A stretch of DNA of 28,366 nt, from assembly GCA_041565695.1 (NCBI GenBank), contig JBFGUI010000012.1:1-28366 (forward strand). Reading direction: 5' to 3'. The position numbers were made by a program, and so were the translations under genes. Below are positions 15,358 through 22,607 of the stretch, one piece after another. The notes below the pieces were generated by a model. The model was not told the origin of the DNA and did not search any database. It was given only the letters and a program-made list of their open reading frames with translations. Each line of letters starts with the position of its first letter. Position 1 is the first letter of the stretch. The stretch is from Pelagibius sp041565695 (GTDB lineage Bacteria; Pseudomonadota; Alphaproteobacteria; Kiloniellales; Kiloniellaceae).

Positions 15358-15645
15358 ATGCTGAAGAAAACCCTGGTGGCGCTGAGTGTCGCGACCGTTT
15401 CCGCTGGCGCCGTGGCGCTGCCGCTGGCTGCCGGCCAAGCCGCCGACACCTCGGTGCAGATCGCGGCCTGCGCGCCCTGTAAACCCTGCGCGGCCAAGGC
15501 GGCCTGCAGCCCGTGCAACCCCTGCGCGGCGGCCGTCAAGAAGCCCGTGAACCCCTGCAACCCCTGCGCCGCGGCCAATCCCTGCCAGGCGGCCAACCCC
15601 TGCGCGGCCAACCCCTGCAACCCCTGCGCCGCCAAGAGCAACTAA
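15358..15645 (+). CDS. small exported Cys-Pro-Asn repeat protein
   Basis: A 95-residue protein with a clear Sec signal peptide (MLKKTLVALSVATVSAGAVA..., cleavage plausible after GQA-AD near residue 29). The mature part of about 60 residues is almost entirely Cys, Pro, Asn, Ala and Lys. It has twelve cysteines, ten in Pro-Cys pairs and seven in Asn-Pro-Cys, arranged as NPCNPCAA, NPCQAANPC and CAPCKPC units. No enzyme fold is possible. Regular CxxC-like spacing in an exported peptide suggests metal (copper or similar) binding or thiol redox buffering, which is inference. GGAGG sits eight bases before the ATG, and a strong terminator follows, so it is expressed alone. I saw no MNIO/DUF692-type modification gene nearby. 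Confidence 0.85.
   Translation: MLKKTLVALSVATVSAGAVALPLAAGQAADTSVQIAACAPCKPCAAKAACSPCNPCAAAVKKPVNPCNPCAAANPCQAANPCAANPCNPCAAKSN
15550..15631 (+). repeat. direct DNA repeats inside the Cys-rich gene
   Basis: A 22-base unit beginning AACCCCTGCAACCCCTGCG occurs identically at 15550-15571 and 15610-15631, and a shorter related copy begins near 15515. Identity at the DNA level, not only in protein, points to recent unit duplication or slippage in the Cys-rich coding region. Confidence 0.8.
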
Positions 15646-15668
15646 GCACGCAGCCGAATCTTGCGTAA

Positions 15669-15724
15669 CAGCGCCCGTCGTTCGCCGGCTTTGCCCCCCG
15701 CCGGCGCGGCGGGCGCTGCTTTTT
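15669..15724 (+). terminator. strong intrinsic terminator after the Cys-rich gene
   Basis: A 12-bp outer stem (15669-15680 with 15707-15718, one G-T pair) stacks on a perfect 7-bp inner stem (CGCCGGC 15683-15689 with GCCGGCG 15700-15706), with a 10-base loop and a 2-base bulge. CTTTTT follows immediately. This is the clearest rho-independent terminator in the window. It also argues that the downstream kinase does not start before it. Confidence 0.9.
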
Positions 15725-15792
15725 CCGCCCTGCGAAGACGCGCGGAACCCGCGAATTCCCGTGGCGGTGGCGGGCATGGTATAAGCCCGTTT

Positions 15793-17232
15793 ATGTTCGG
15801 CCACAGATCGCCGGGGAGCAGCCTGCGCCTGCCCCCCCTGACCAGGAGCCTCTCGGCCAAGCTGCTGCTCCTGACCATCGCCTTCGTCATGCTGGCGGAG
15901 GTGCTGATCTATGCGCCTTCGATCGGGCGCATGCGGCTTGTCTATCTGCAGGAACGCCTCGCCGCAGCGCACCTGTCGATCCTGGCGCTCGAGGCCACCC
16001 CCGACAACATGGTCAGCAAGGAGATGGAGGTCGAACTGCTGCAGCACGTCGGCGCCTACATGGTGGCCCTCAGCAAGCCGGAGTCCGGCAAGCTCATGCT
16101 CATGGTGGAAACGCCGGAGATCATCGATGCCACCTACGACCTGCGCGCGGGCAGCTTCTTCGGCCTGATCCGCGATGCCGTCGTCACCCTGCTGGCGCCG
16201 GAGAACCGGCTGCTCCGGGTCATCGGCGCCTCGCCCAAGGACGCCGAGGTCCTGGTCGAGGTGGTCATGGACGAAGCGCCGCTGCGCCGCGAGATGTACG
16301 ACTACTCCTGGCGCATCCTCAATCTCTCGCTGGTCATCTCCATGTTCACCGCGGCGCTGGTCTATCTCAGCCTGCATCTTCTCATGGTGCGGCCGATGCG
16401 CCGCATCACCCAGTCCATGGCCGATTTCCGCGCCAACCCGGAGGTGGCCGCCGAGGCCCTGCCGGTCTCAGAGCGCAGCGACGAGATCGGCATCGCGCAG
16501 CGCGAGCTGGTCACCATGCAGCAGGGCCTGCGCGCCGCGCTTCTGCAGAAGACGCGCCTGGCCGCGCTGGGCACCGCGGTGACCAAGGTGAACCACGACC
16601 TGCGCAACATCCTGGCGACCGCCAGCCTGATCTCCGACCGGCTGGCCAAGAGCGGCGATCCGGCGGTGCGCTCCATGGCGCCGACCCTGGTCGGCGCCAT
16701 CGACCGGGCCCTGCACCTCTGCGCCCAGACCCTGCAGTTCACCCGCGAGGGGCCAGTGCGTCTCAACCTGCAGCGCTTCGACCTGCGCGACCTGCTGACC
16801 GAGGTGCGCGAGGCCCTGGCGGAGGTCGGCGCCGGGCGTGCCGGCTGGGTCAACGAGGTCGACCGCGGCTTCGAGATCGAGGCCGACCGCGAGCAGCTCT
16901 ATCGGGTGTTCTTCAACCTCACCTGCAACGCCCTGGAGGCCGGCGCCAAAGAGGTGCGCGTTGCCGCGCGGCCGGTGCGCGATTTCCTGGTGATCGACGT
17001 CGAGGACAACGGGCCCGGCATGCCTGAAGAGGCGAAGGAGAACATTTTCAAGCCCTTCGCCGGCTCGACCCGGGAGGGCGGCACCGGCCTCGGCCTGTCC
17101 ATCGCCCACGACATCATGCGCGCGCACGGCGGTGATATCCGCCTGGAACGCTCGACCGGGGAGGGAACCCTGTTCCGCCTGGTCCTGCCGGTGCGCCAGG
17201 CCAGGGCCCAGCCGACCGCCAAGGCGAGCTAG
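15793..17232 (+). CDS. orphan membrane sensor histidine kinase
   Basis: A 479-residue sensor kinase. Two membrane helices (about 22-41 and 176-200) flank a sensor region of about 135 residues, exposed to the periplasm. The linker beginning MVRPMRRITQSMADF is HAMP-like. The phospho-acceptor is His268 in VNHDLRNILATA. The ATPase domain has the N box FNLTCNALEAG (near 374), G1 DNGPGMP, and GGTGLGLSIAHDIM. The H-box HDLRN is intact, so kinase activity is expected. ATG 15793 is the only sensible start downstream of the terminator at 15669-15724, although the frame stays open upstream and its ribosome-binding site is weak. No response regulator is adjacent, so its partner lies elsewhere; the sensed signal is unknown. 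Confidence 0.92.
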   Translation: MFGHRSPGSSLRLPPLTRSLSAKLLLLTIAFVMLAEVLIYAPSIGRMRLVYLQERLAAAHLSILALEATPDNMVSKEMEVELLQHVGAYMVALSKPESGKLMLMVETPEIIDATYDLRAGSFFGLIRDAVVTLLAPENRLLRVIGASPKDAEVLVEVVMDEAPLRREMYDYSWRILNLSLVISMFTAALVYLSLHLLMVRPMRRITQSMADFRANPEVAAEALPVSERSDEIGIAQRELVTMQQGLRAALLQKTRLAALGTAVTKVNHDLRNILATASLISDRLAKSGDPAVRSMAPTLVGAIDRALHLCAQTLQFTREGPVRLNLQRFDLRDLLTEVREALAEVGAGRAGWVNEVDRGFEIEADREQLYRVFFNLTCNALEAGAKEVRVAARPVRDFLVIDVEDNGPGMPEEAKENIFKPFAGSTREGGTGLGLSIAHDIMRAHGGDIRLERSTGEGTLFRLVLPVRQARAQPTAKAS

Positions 17233-17272
17233 GCGCTTGCCTTGCTCATGCAACTGCAGCGAGACACCTCTC

Positions 17273-17358
17273 GTCACCCTCGGACTTGTTCCGAGGGTCC
17301 ATTTCGCTGGTGCCCGAGCAGTTGATCCATGGATGCTCGGAACAAGTCCGAGCACGAC
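17273..17358. repeat. dispersed palindromic intergenic repeat
   Basis: Two 30-base arms (17273-17302 and 17329-17358) are inverted copies matching at 25 of 30 positions. They contain a perfect 17-bp core, CTCGGACTTGTTCCGAG (17279-17295) with its complement (17336-17352), and a small ATCCATGGAT palindrome beside the right arm. Elements with this core (gtcatcctcggacttgt... style, giving spurious LGLVPSIHG peptides) are familiar in alphaproteobacterial intergenic regions. It lies between two convergent genes and could fold into a long hairpin that also stops transcription. Confidence 0.8.
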
Positions 17359-17423
17359 AATCGTGCGGCTGTGCCGTGTTGCGTCCTGACATGCGCCAAC
17401 GCCGGCTGGACCGGTCTGGTGCC

Positions 17424-18635
17424 TCAGTCCAGGGCCAGGATCTGGGCTTTCAGATAGGCGCTTTCCGGCAGCGCGGGGTGCACCGGATGGTCCGGCGCGG
17501 CACCGGAGGTGCGCAGGATGCGGCCCTCGCGCCCGGCGTCCTGCAGGCCGCGCTTCACCTGCTCGGCGAAGCTGTTTAGGTCGGCGTGGTGCGAGCAGGA
17601 GGCCGCCAGCAGGTAGCCGCCTTCGGCCACCAGCGGCGCGGCGAGGCGCACCATCTTGCGGTAGCCCTTGAGGCCCTGGGCCAGGTCCTTCTTCGACTTC
17701 ACGAAGGCGGGCGGATCGACGATCACCAGGCCATAGCGCTCGCCCGCCCCGGCCTGGCGCTGCAGCTCCTGAAACACCTCGGCCTTGACGAAGCGGCAGC
17801 GTCCGGCCACGTCGTTGGCCCCGGCCGCCCGCGCGGCGAGCTCGAGCGCCCCCTGCGAACGGTCGACGGAGACGACCTCCGCCGCGCCGGCCAGCGCCGC
17901 CTGCACGGTAAAGCCGCCGGCAAAGGCATAGCAGTCGAGCACGCGGCTGTCGCGGGCCAGCCGGGCTGCCCAGGCGCGGTTGTCGCGCTGGTCGTAGAAC
18001 CAGCCGGTCTTCTGCCCGCCTTCCAGGTCGGCGAAGAAGCGGGCGCCGTTCTCCTCCAGCGGCACCGGGCCGTCGAGCCGGCCCTGCACCACCGTGACGT
18101 ACTCGTCGAGCTGTTCCAGCCGGCGCACGGCGCCGTCGTTGCGCAGCACGATGGTGGCCGGCGCCAGTACCTGGTTCAGGGCGTCGATCAACAGCGGCGT
18201 CAGCGCCTCCATCCCGGCGGTGTTGACCTGCAGCGCCAGGGCCGCGCCGAAGCGGTCGATGATGACGCCGGGCAGGCCGTCGGCCTCCGCGTGGACCAGC
18301 CGGTAGTAGGGCACGCGGATCAGACGCTCGCGGATCGCCAGGGCGCGGGCGAGGCGCGCGGCGAAGAAGGCGGTGTCGATAGTCCGGCTTTCGTCGCGGG
18401 TCAGGACCCGCGCGGCGATCAGCGGATGGCGGTTGAAGAAGGCCGTGGCCAGGTAGCGGCCCCTGCGGTCGCGGAGCCGTACCAGGCCGCCGGGCGGCAC
18501 CGCCTTGGCGGCGGCATCCATCTCCACCTCGTTGGAGTAGACCCAAGGGTGGCCGCGGCCCAAACGCTTTTCGCCGTGCGGCTTCAGGGTGATGTCCGGC
18601 TGGTCCGACAGCTGTGCGGGGGAGGCTCTAGTCAT
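17424..18635 (-). CDS. class I SAM-dependent rRNA methyltransferase, RlmI family
   Basis: A 403-residue member of the RlmI (23S rRNA m5C1962) methyltransferase family. It has an N-terminal PUA-like RNA-binding domain (about 15-90, with HPWVYSNEVE and LVRLRDRRGRYLATAFFN), a linking domain, then a Rossmann methyltransferase: VLDCYAFAGGFTVQAA as the SAM-binding motif I, VSVDRSQGALELA, and the DPPAF motif from Asp307. ASCSHH carries a conserved Cys near the end. The ATG at 18635 has a weak ribosome-binding site and follows ggt by 52 bases, so it is probably the last gene of the GNAT-ggt-methyltransferase run. The exact target base cannot be fixed from sequence. Confidence 0.9.
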   Translation of the reverse strand: MTRASPAQLSDQPDITLKPHGEKRLGRGHPWVYSNEVEMDAAAKAVPPGGLVRLRDRRGRYLATAFFNRHPLIAARVLTRDESRTIDTAFFAARLARALAIRERLIRVPYYRLVHAEADGLPGVIIDRFGAALALQVNTAGMEALTPLLIDALNQVLAPATIVLRNDGAVRRLEQLDEYVTVVQGRLDGPVPLEENGARFFADLEGGQKTGWFYDQRDNRAWAARLARDSRVLDCYAFAGGFTVQAALAGAAEVVSVDRSQGALELAARAAGANDVAGRCRFVKAEVFQELQRQAGAGERYGLVIVDPPAFVKSKKDLAQGLKGYRKMVRLAAPLVAEGGYLLAASCSHHADLNSFAEQVKRGLQDAGREGRILRTSGAAPDHPVHPALPESAYLKAQILALD

Positions 18636-18687
18636 CGCCGCGCAGTCTAGTCAGAGCCGGTCCGACCGCAAGCGCGGTGGTGGCGCG

Positions 18688-20409
18688 CTACTCGCCCAGC
18701 ACCACGCCCTCACGCCGCGGATCGGCGCCGCCTTGGAGCCCGGCGGGGGTCAGGCGGATCCCGTGCAGGCCGCTGGTCAGGTCCCGCACGTTGACCTCGT
18801 GGCCCAGCGCCTCGAGCGCCGCCTTGGCGGCCTCGGCAGCGGTGCCGGCCTCCAGGTCGGTCGCCCCGTTTCGGTTGACGAAGTTGGGCAGGGCAACGGC
18901 CTCCTGCATGGTGAGGTTCCAGTCCAGCGCGGCGATGATGGCCTTGGCGGTATAGCCGATGATGCGGCTGCCGCCCGGCGAGCCGATCGCCATGACGAAG
19001 CGGCCCCGGCGGTCCAGCACCAGGGTCGGCGACATCGAACTGCGCGGTCGCTTGCCCGGCTCGACGCGGTTGGCTACCGGCTGCCCGTCGACCTGCGGAC
19101 GGAAGGAGAAGTCGGTCAGCTCGTTGTTGAGCAGAAAGCCGCGCGCCATGACGCGGGCGCCGAAAGCGCTCTCGATCGAGGCGGTCATGGAGACCGCGTT
19201 GCCCTCGGCATCGACCACCGACAGGTGCGATGTGGAGGGCGGGTCGAGCTGGGCCGGGGCGGCGGCCTGCTGGCCCGGCAGGCCGGGGCTCGCCTCGCCC
19301 AGGCTGGCTGCCGGGTCGATCAGCATAGACCGCCCGGCCAGATAGGCCGGGTCGAGCAGAGCGTCCACCGGTACCGCGACGAAGTCGCTGTCGGCCAGGA
19401 AGCGGTTGCGGTCGGCAAAGGCAAGGCGGCCGGCCTCGGCAACCAGGTGGATTGCCTCCGGCGAGAGCGGTGCCTGCGCGGCAAGGTCGAAGCGTTCAAG
19501 CAGCTTGAGGATCTGCAGCACCGCCACCCCGCCGGAGGTTGGCGGCGGCATGCCGCAGACGATCCACTGGCGGTAGGGCAGGCAGAGCGGGGCGCGCCGC
19601 CGGGCCTGATAGGTGGCAAGGTCGCTGTAGCTGAGCCGCCCGGGATTGTCGGCCACGCCGCGCACCCTGGTCGCGATGTCGACGGCGATGGCGCCCCTGT
19701 AGAAGGCATCGGCGCCGCCCGCGGCGACGGCGCGCAGGGTCTCGGCATAGGCCGGGTTCTTCAGCAGGTGGCCGACCGGCAGCGGGTTGCCCGCCGCATC
19801 GTGGAAGTAGGCGGCGGTTTCCGGGTAGCGTTTCAGGTACCTGTCGCCGGCGATCAGCTGGTGCAGGCGCGGGGATACGGCGAAGCCCTCTTCCGCCAGT
19901 CGGATCGCCGGCTCGAAGAGCTCCGCCCAGGGCAGGCGGCCATGGGCTTGGTGCGCCAGTTCCAGCATGCGCAGCAGCCCCGGCGTGCCCACCGAGCGGC
20001 CGCCGACCACAGCCTCCCAGAAGGGCAGCGGTTCGCTGTCGGCCGTGAGGAAGAGGGCCTCGTCGGCACCCGCCGGCGCGCTTTCGCGGCCGTCGTAGGC
20101 GGCAACCTCGCGGCTTGCGGCGCTGTAGTGCAGCAGAAAGGCGCCGCCGCCGATGCCCGAGGACTGCGGCTCCACCAGGCCCAGCACCAGAGCCGTGGCG
20201 ATGGCTGCATCGGTTGCCGAGCCGTCTTGGCGCAGCATGGCCATGCCGGCTTCCACCGCCAGGGGATTGGCCGCGGCGACCATCTGGCGCGGGGCGCCCG
20301 CCGGGATTTGCGGCGCCGCGGCGCAGCCGGCCAGTAGCGGCGCCAGGACGGCGGCGACCACGAGCAGGCGGAGGGGGCGGAAACGAATACCGGTGGCGGC
20401 GAGCGGCAT
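18688..20409 (-). CDS. ggt: gamma-glutamyltransferase, lipoprotein form
   Basis: Cleaves or transfers the gamma-glutamyl group of glutathione and similar compounds outside the cytoplasm. The 573-residue precursor starts with a signal peptide ending in a lipobox LLAGC (Cys29), so it is predicted to be membrane-anchored rather than freely periplasmic. The N-terminal family block is intact (EPQSSGIGGGAFLLHY). The autocatalytic nucleophile is Thr393 in the STSHLSVVDAEGNAVSMT context, matching Thr391 of E. coli. The GSPGGSRI oxyanion loop follows. ATG 20409 is chosen over an upstream in-frame start because GGGAG lies eight bases before it and the protein then begins with a proper signal peptide. 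It is flanked by the GNAT-like gene upstream and the methyltransferase downstream. Confidence 0.96.
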   Translation of the reverse strand: MPLAATGIRFRPLRLLVVAAVLAPLLAGCAAAPQIPAGAPRQMVAAANPLAVEAGMAMLRQDGSATDAAIATALVLGLVEPQSSGIGGGAFLLHYSAASREVAAYDGRESAPAGADEALFLTADSEPLPFWEAVVGGRSVGTPGLLRMLELAHQAHGRLPWAELFEPAIRLAEEGFAVSPRLHQLIAGDRYLKRYPETAAYFHDAAGNPLPVGHLLKNPAYAETLRAVAAGGADAFYRGAIAVDIATRVRGVADNPGRLSYSDLATYQARRRAPLCLPYRQWIVCGMPPPTSGGVAVLQILKLLERFDLAAQAPLSPEAIHLVAEAGRLAFADRNRFLADSDFVAVPVDALLDPAYLAGRSMLIDPAASLGEASPGLPGQQAAAPAQLDPPSTSHLSVVDAEGNAVSMTASIESAFGARVMARGFLLNNELTDFSFRPQVDGQPVANRVEPGKRPRSSMSPTLVLDRRGRFVMAIGSPGGSRIIGYTAKAIIAALDWNLTMQEAVALPNFVNRNGATDLEAGTAAEAAKAALEALGHEVNVRDLTSGLHGIRLTPAGLQGGADPRREGVVLGE

Positions 20410-20534
20410 GGTGCGGTCTCCCTGGCACGTTCGCGGACGCGGCCGGCGGTCGGGCGCGTGCATCGGGAGAAGCATCTTCGACCGCCTGCGGCGGCTTGAC
20501 CAGGGCTAGATGTCGGCGGCGGAAGGCAGGGCGC

Positions 20535-21014
20535 TCAGGCGCTGGCGGGGATCAGCTTGCACATGTGCAGCCCCTCGACGCGGTGGCCGCGCTCGTAGAG
20601 CACGGAACAGAGCCAGCCGTCGTCGGTCTGCTTGCCGGAGGCCGCCACGTTGGTGTGGATCGCCGTGCAGCCGTGCCGCCGGGCGATCTTCTCGATGCCG
20701 TTTTCCAGGGCCCGGGCGACGCTGGCCTGGTCGACGATATCGAGGGCGCAGAACTGGTCGGTGAAGAGGATCGGCCCGTGCAGCAGGTCGTGGGAAAGCT
20801 GGAAGGCGCCAATGCCGACGATGCAGCCCTGCTCGTTGCGTACAATTAGGATTCCAGTCCCATCCGCCGTGTCCCGGCCGATGCGCTGCCGTGCGAAGCG
20901 ACGCCAAGCTTCCAGGTCTGCTTCCGGGCAGTTCGCGCAGACCAGGGGGAAGGCGTGGTCGATCTGTTCATGCAACAGTAGACCGACATTGAGTTTTCGC
21001 ACCAAACGAGTCAC
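20535..21014 (-). CDS. GNAT-like N-acyltransferase domain protein
   Basis: A 159-residue protein whose fold looks GNAT-like. It has a central beta-strand pair (GILIVRNEQGCIVGIGAFQL), an RALENGIEKIARRHGCTAIHTNV helix-strand and the final LCSVLYERGHRVEGLHMCKLI segment. The usual Q/RxxGxG/A acetyl-CoA loop is not obvious, so both activity and substrate are uncertain. The start shown is GTG, because no ATG is in frame upstream or near. An out-of-frame tiny reading frame (ATG CGA ACA GGG TGA) runs into it, and internal TTG/GTG codons are alternatives. It is divergent from the FNR-type regulator and shares its intergenic FNR box. Confidence 0.65.
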   Translation of the reverse strand: MTRLVRKLNVGLLLHEQIDHAFPLVCANCPEADLEAWRRFARQRIGRDTADGTGILIVRNEQGCIVGIGAFQLSHDLLHGPILFTDQFCALDIVDQASVARALENGIEKIARRHGCTAIHTNVAASGKQTDDGWLCSVLYERGHRVEGLHMCKLIPASA

Positions 21015-21113
21015 CCTGTTCGCATCGGTGGGGCGCCTTCTGCAGGAGTGAGATCAGCACAAAGGGCGCAATATCACGGCCTTAAGAGTGGCGCTCCTGG
21101 CCGTGGCGCGTCG

Positions 21114-21127
21114 TTGATCCACATCAA
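21114..21127. promoter_or_regulatory. FNR/FixK-type box TTGAT-CCAC-ATCAA
   Basis: A perfect TTGAT-N4-ATCAA palindrome, the consensus operator of FNR/FixK regulators, lies about 90 bases before the regulator gene start and 100 bases before the GNAT-like start. It is symmetric, so it could serve either or both divergent genes. Autoregulation by the neighbouring FNR-type protein is the simplest reading. No convincing -10 element is visible for either direction, so activation versus repression is open. Confidence 0.85.
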
Positions 21128-21216
21128 AAGCAAGGGGCGCGTGCTGCAGGGAGTTTCGGCAGACGGGAGCGGCGCCGGAGCTGTTTTTTATGTTGGGCCC
21201 TTCGAGAGGGTGGGAG

Positions 21217-21969
21217 ATGGCGGTTTTCGATTTCGACAGGGTTAGCAAACTGGCGCCGGCCGTCGCGCGAGAACGCAGCGATTCCTCGCCCTGTGCCGCC
21301 TGCTCGGTACGCGGCATGACCATCTGCGCGCCTCTGGATGCGCAGGAGCAGGCGCAGATCGCGGCCATCATGAGCTCGGTTGAGCTGGAAGCCGGCGCGC
21401 CGCTGTTCGACGAGGGCGAAGCTGCCGGCAACGTCTATAACGTCACCTCCGGCACCATCAAGGTTTACAAGCTGCTGCCCGACGGGCGCCGTCAGGTCAC
21501 CGGCTTTCTCTTCGCTGGCGACTTCCTGGGGCTGGCCAAGCAGGACACCTACGCCTTCAGCGCCGAGGCCGTGACCCCCTGCCTGCTCTGCCGCTTTCCG
21601 CGTCACAAGCTTGAAGACCTGATGCAGCGCCTGCCGAAGATCGAGCAGCGCCTGCTCGGCATCGCCAGCAACGAGCTGGCGGCCGCGCAGGAGCAGATGC
21701 TCCTGCTGGGCCGCAAGACCGCGCGCGAGAAGATCGCCTCCTTCCTGCTCATGCTTGCCAAGCGAGCCAAGCAGCGCGGCCTGGCGGACAACCCGGTGTC
21801 CGTTCCCATGAGCCGCACCGATATCGGCGACTATCTGGGCCTCACCACGGAAACCGTGAGCCGCACCTTCACCCAGCTGAAGCAGGAAGGCATTATCCAG
21901 CTGCTGCCCAACCACCAGGTTGACCTGGCGGACAAGGAGGCGCTGGAGGAGATCGCCGGCGGCTTCTGA
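21217..21969 (+). CDS. FNR-type oxygen-sensing transcription regulator (Crp/Fnr family)
   Basis: A 250-residue regulator with the layout of FNR-type iron-sulphur sensors. The N-terminal cysteines are Cys26, Cys29 and Cys37 (CAACSVRGMTIC). A central cysteine pair, Cys122 and Cys125 (PCLLC), supplies a possible fourth ligand. A cyclic-nucleotide-binding-like beta roll (about 50-130) leads to a dimerisation helix (about 145-180). The C-terminal helix-turn-helix contains TTETVSRTF with Glu212, Ser215 and Arg216, which in FNR/FixK read TTGAT half-sites. This agrees with the operator upstream. ATG 21217 follows GAGAGGG with six bases between; an earlier in-frame ATG at 21190 would add nine residues. 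It probably controls low-oxygen genes elsewhere. Confidence 0.94.
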   Translation: MAVFDFDRVSKLAPAVARERSDSSPCAACSVRGMTICAPLDAQEQAQIAAIMSSVELEAGAPLFDEGEAAGNVYNVTSGTIKVYKLLPDGRRQVTGFLFAGDFLGLAKQDTYAFSAEAVTPCLLCRFPRHKLEDLMQRLPKIEQRLLGIASNELAAAQEQMLLLGRKTAREKIASFLLMLAKRAKQRGLADNPVSVPMSRTDIGDYLGLTTETVSRTFTQLKQEGIIQLLPNHQVDLADKEALEEIAGGF

Positions 21970-22008
21970 GCCCGACCAGGTTGCCGACCGGCGCCGCTCG
22001 CGGCTGTC

Positions 22009-22488
22009 TTAGCGCGGCGTCTGGATGATCGGCGGCACCGACTGCAGGGCCGTGTCCCAGGGAAACAGAATCCAGGTGTCCTGGCTGACCTCGGTGACGA
22101 AGCTGTCGACCGTGGGCCGGCCGGCCGGCTTGGCGTAGACCGTGGCGAAATGCGCCTTGGGCATAAGCTCGCGCACCTTTCGGGCGGTCTTGCCGGTGTC
22201 GACGAGATCATCGATCAGCAGCCAGCCCTCGCTGTCATGGTCGACCGACTTCAACACCTCCAGATCGCCCTGGGTGTTGTCGGTGCGGTAGCTGGTGATG
22301 CAGATGGTGTCGATCAGGCGCACGTCGAGCTCGCGGGCGATGACCGCGGCCGGTACCAGGCCGCCGCGGGTGATCGCAGCAATCCCCTTGAAGGGGCCGA
22401 CCTCGACCAGGCGCCAGGCGAGGGCGCGGGAATCCCGGTGAAGCTGGTCCCAGGAGACGGGAAAGGTTTTCTGTTCGACCGAGGTCAT
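22009..22488 (-). CDS. gpt: xanthine-guanine phosphoribosyltransferase
   Basis: Salvages xanthine and guanine to nucleotides using PRPP. The 159-residue protein has the PRPP-binding loop LIDDLVDTGKTA (91-102), the N-terminal ITRGGLVPAAVIARELD block and the C-terminal WILFPWD base-binding segment, and is close in length to E. coli Gpt (152). The ATG at 22488 lacks a close ribosome-binding site; the frame runs open further upstream. It converges on the FNR-type gene with only 39 bases between stops. Confidence 0.95.
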   Translation of the reverse strand: MTSVEQKTFPVSWDQLHRDSRALAWRLVEVGPFKGIAAITRGGLVPAAVIARELDVRLIDTICITSYRTDNTQGDLEVLKSVDHDSEGWLLIDDLVDTGKTARKVRELMPKAHFATVYAKPAGRPTVDSFVTEVSQDTWILFPWDTALQSVPPIIQTPR

Positions 22489-22607
22489 GACGTGCGCGAA
22501 GCCCCCTGCGTTGCGGCTGCCCGTTCCGGGCGGAGCGGCGAATCGAAGCGGGGCGATTAAAGCCGAAGACACGGCCAAGGTCTAAGGGCTTTTGCGTCAG
22601 GCCGGTG

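Noticed and set aside
18589..20337. 582-codon plus-strand frame opposite ggt
   Set aside because: The minus strand encodes an intact gamma-glutamyltransferase with nucleophile Thr393; the plus frame has no domain.
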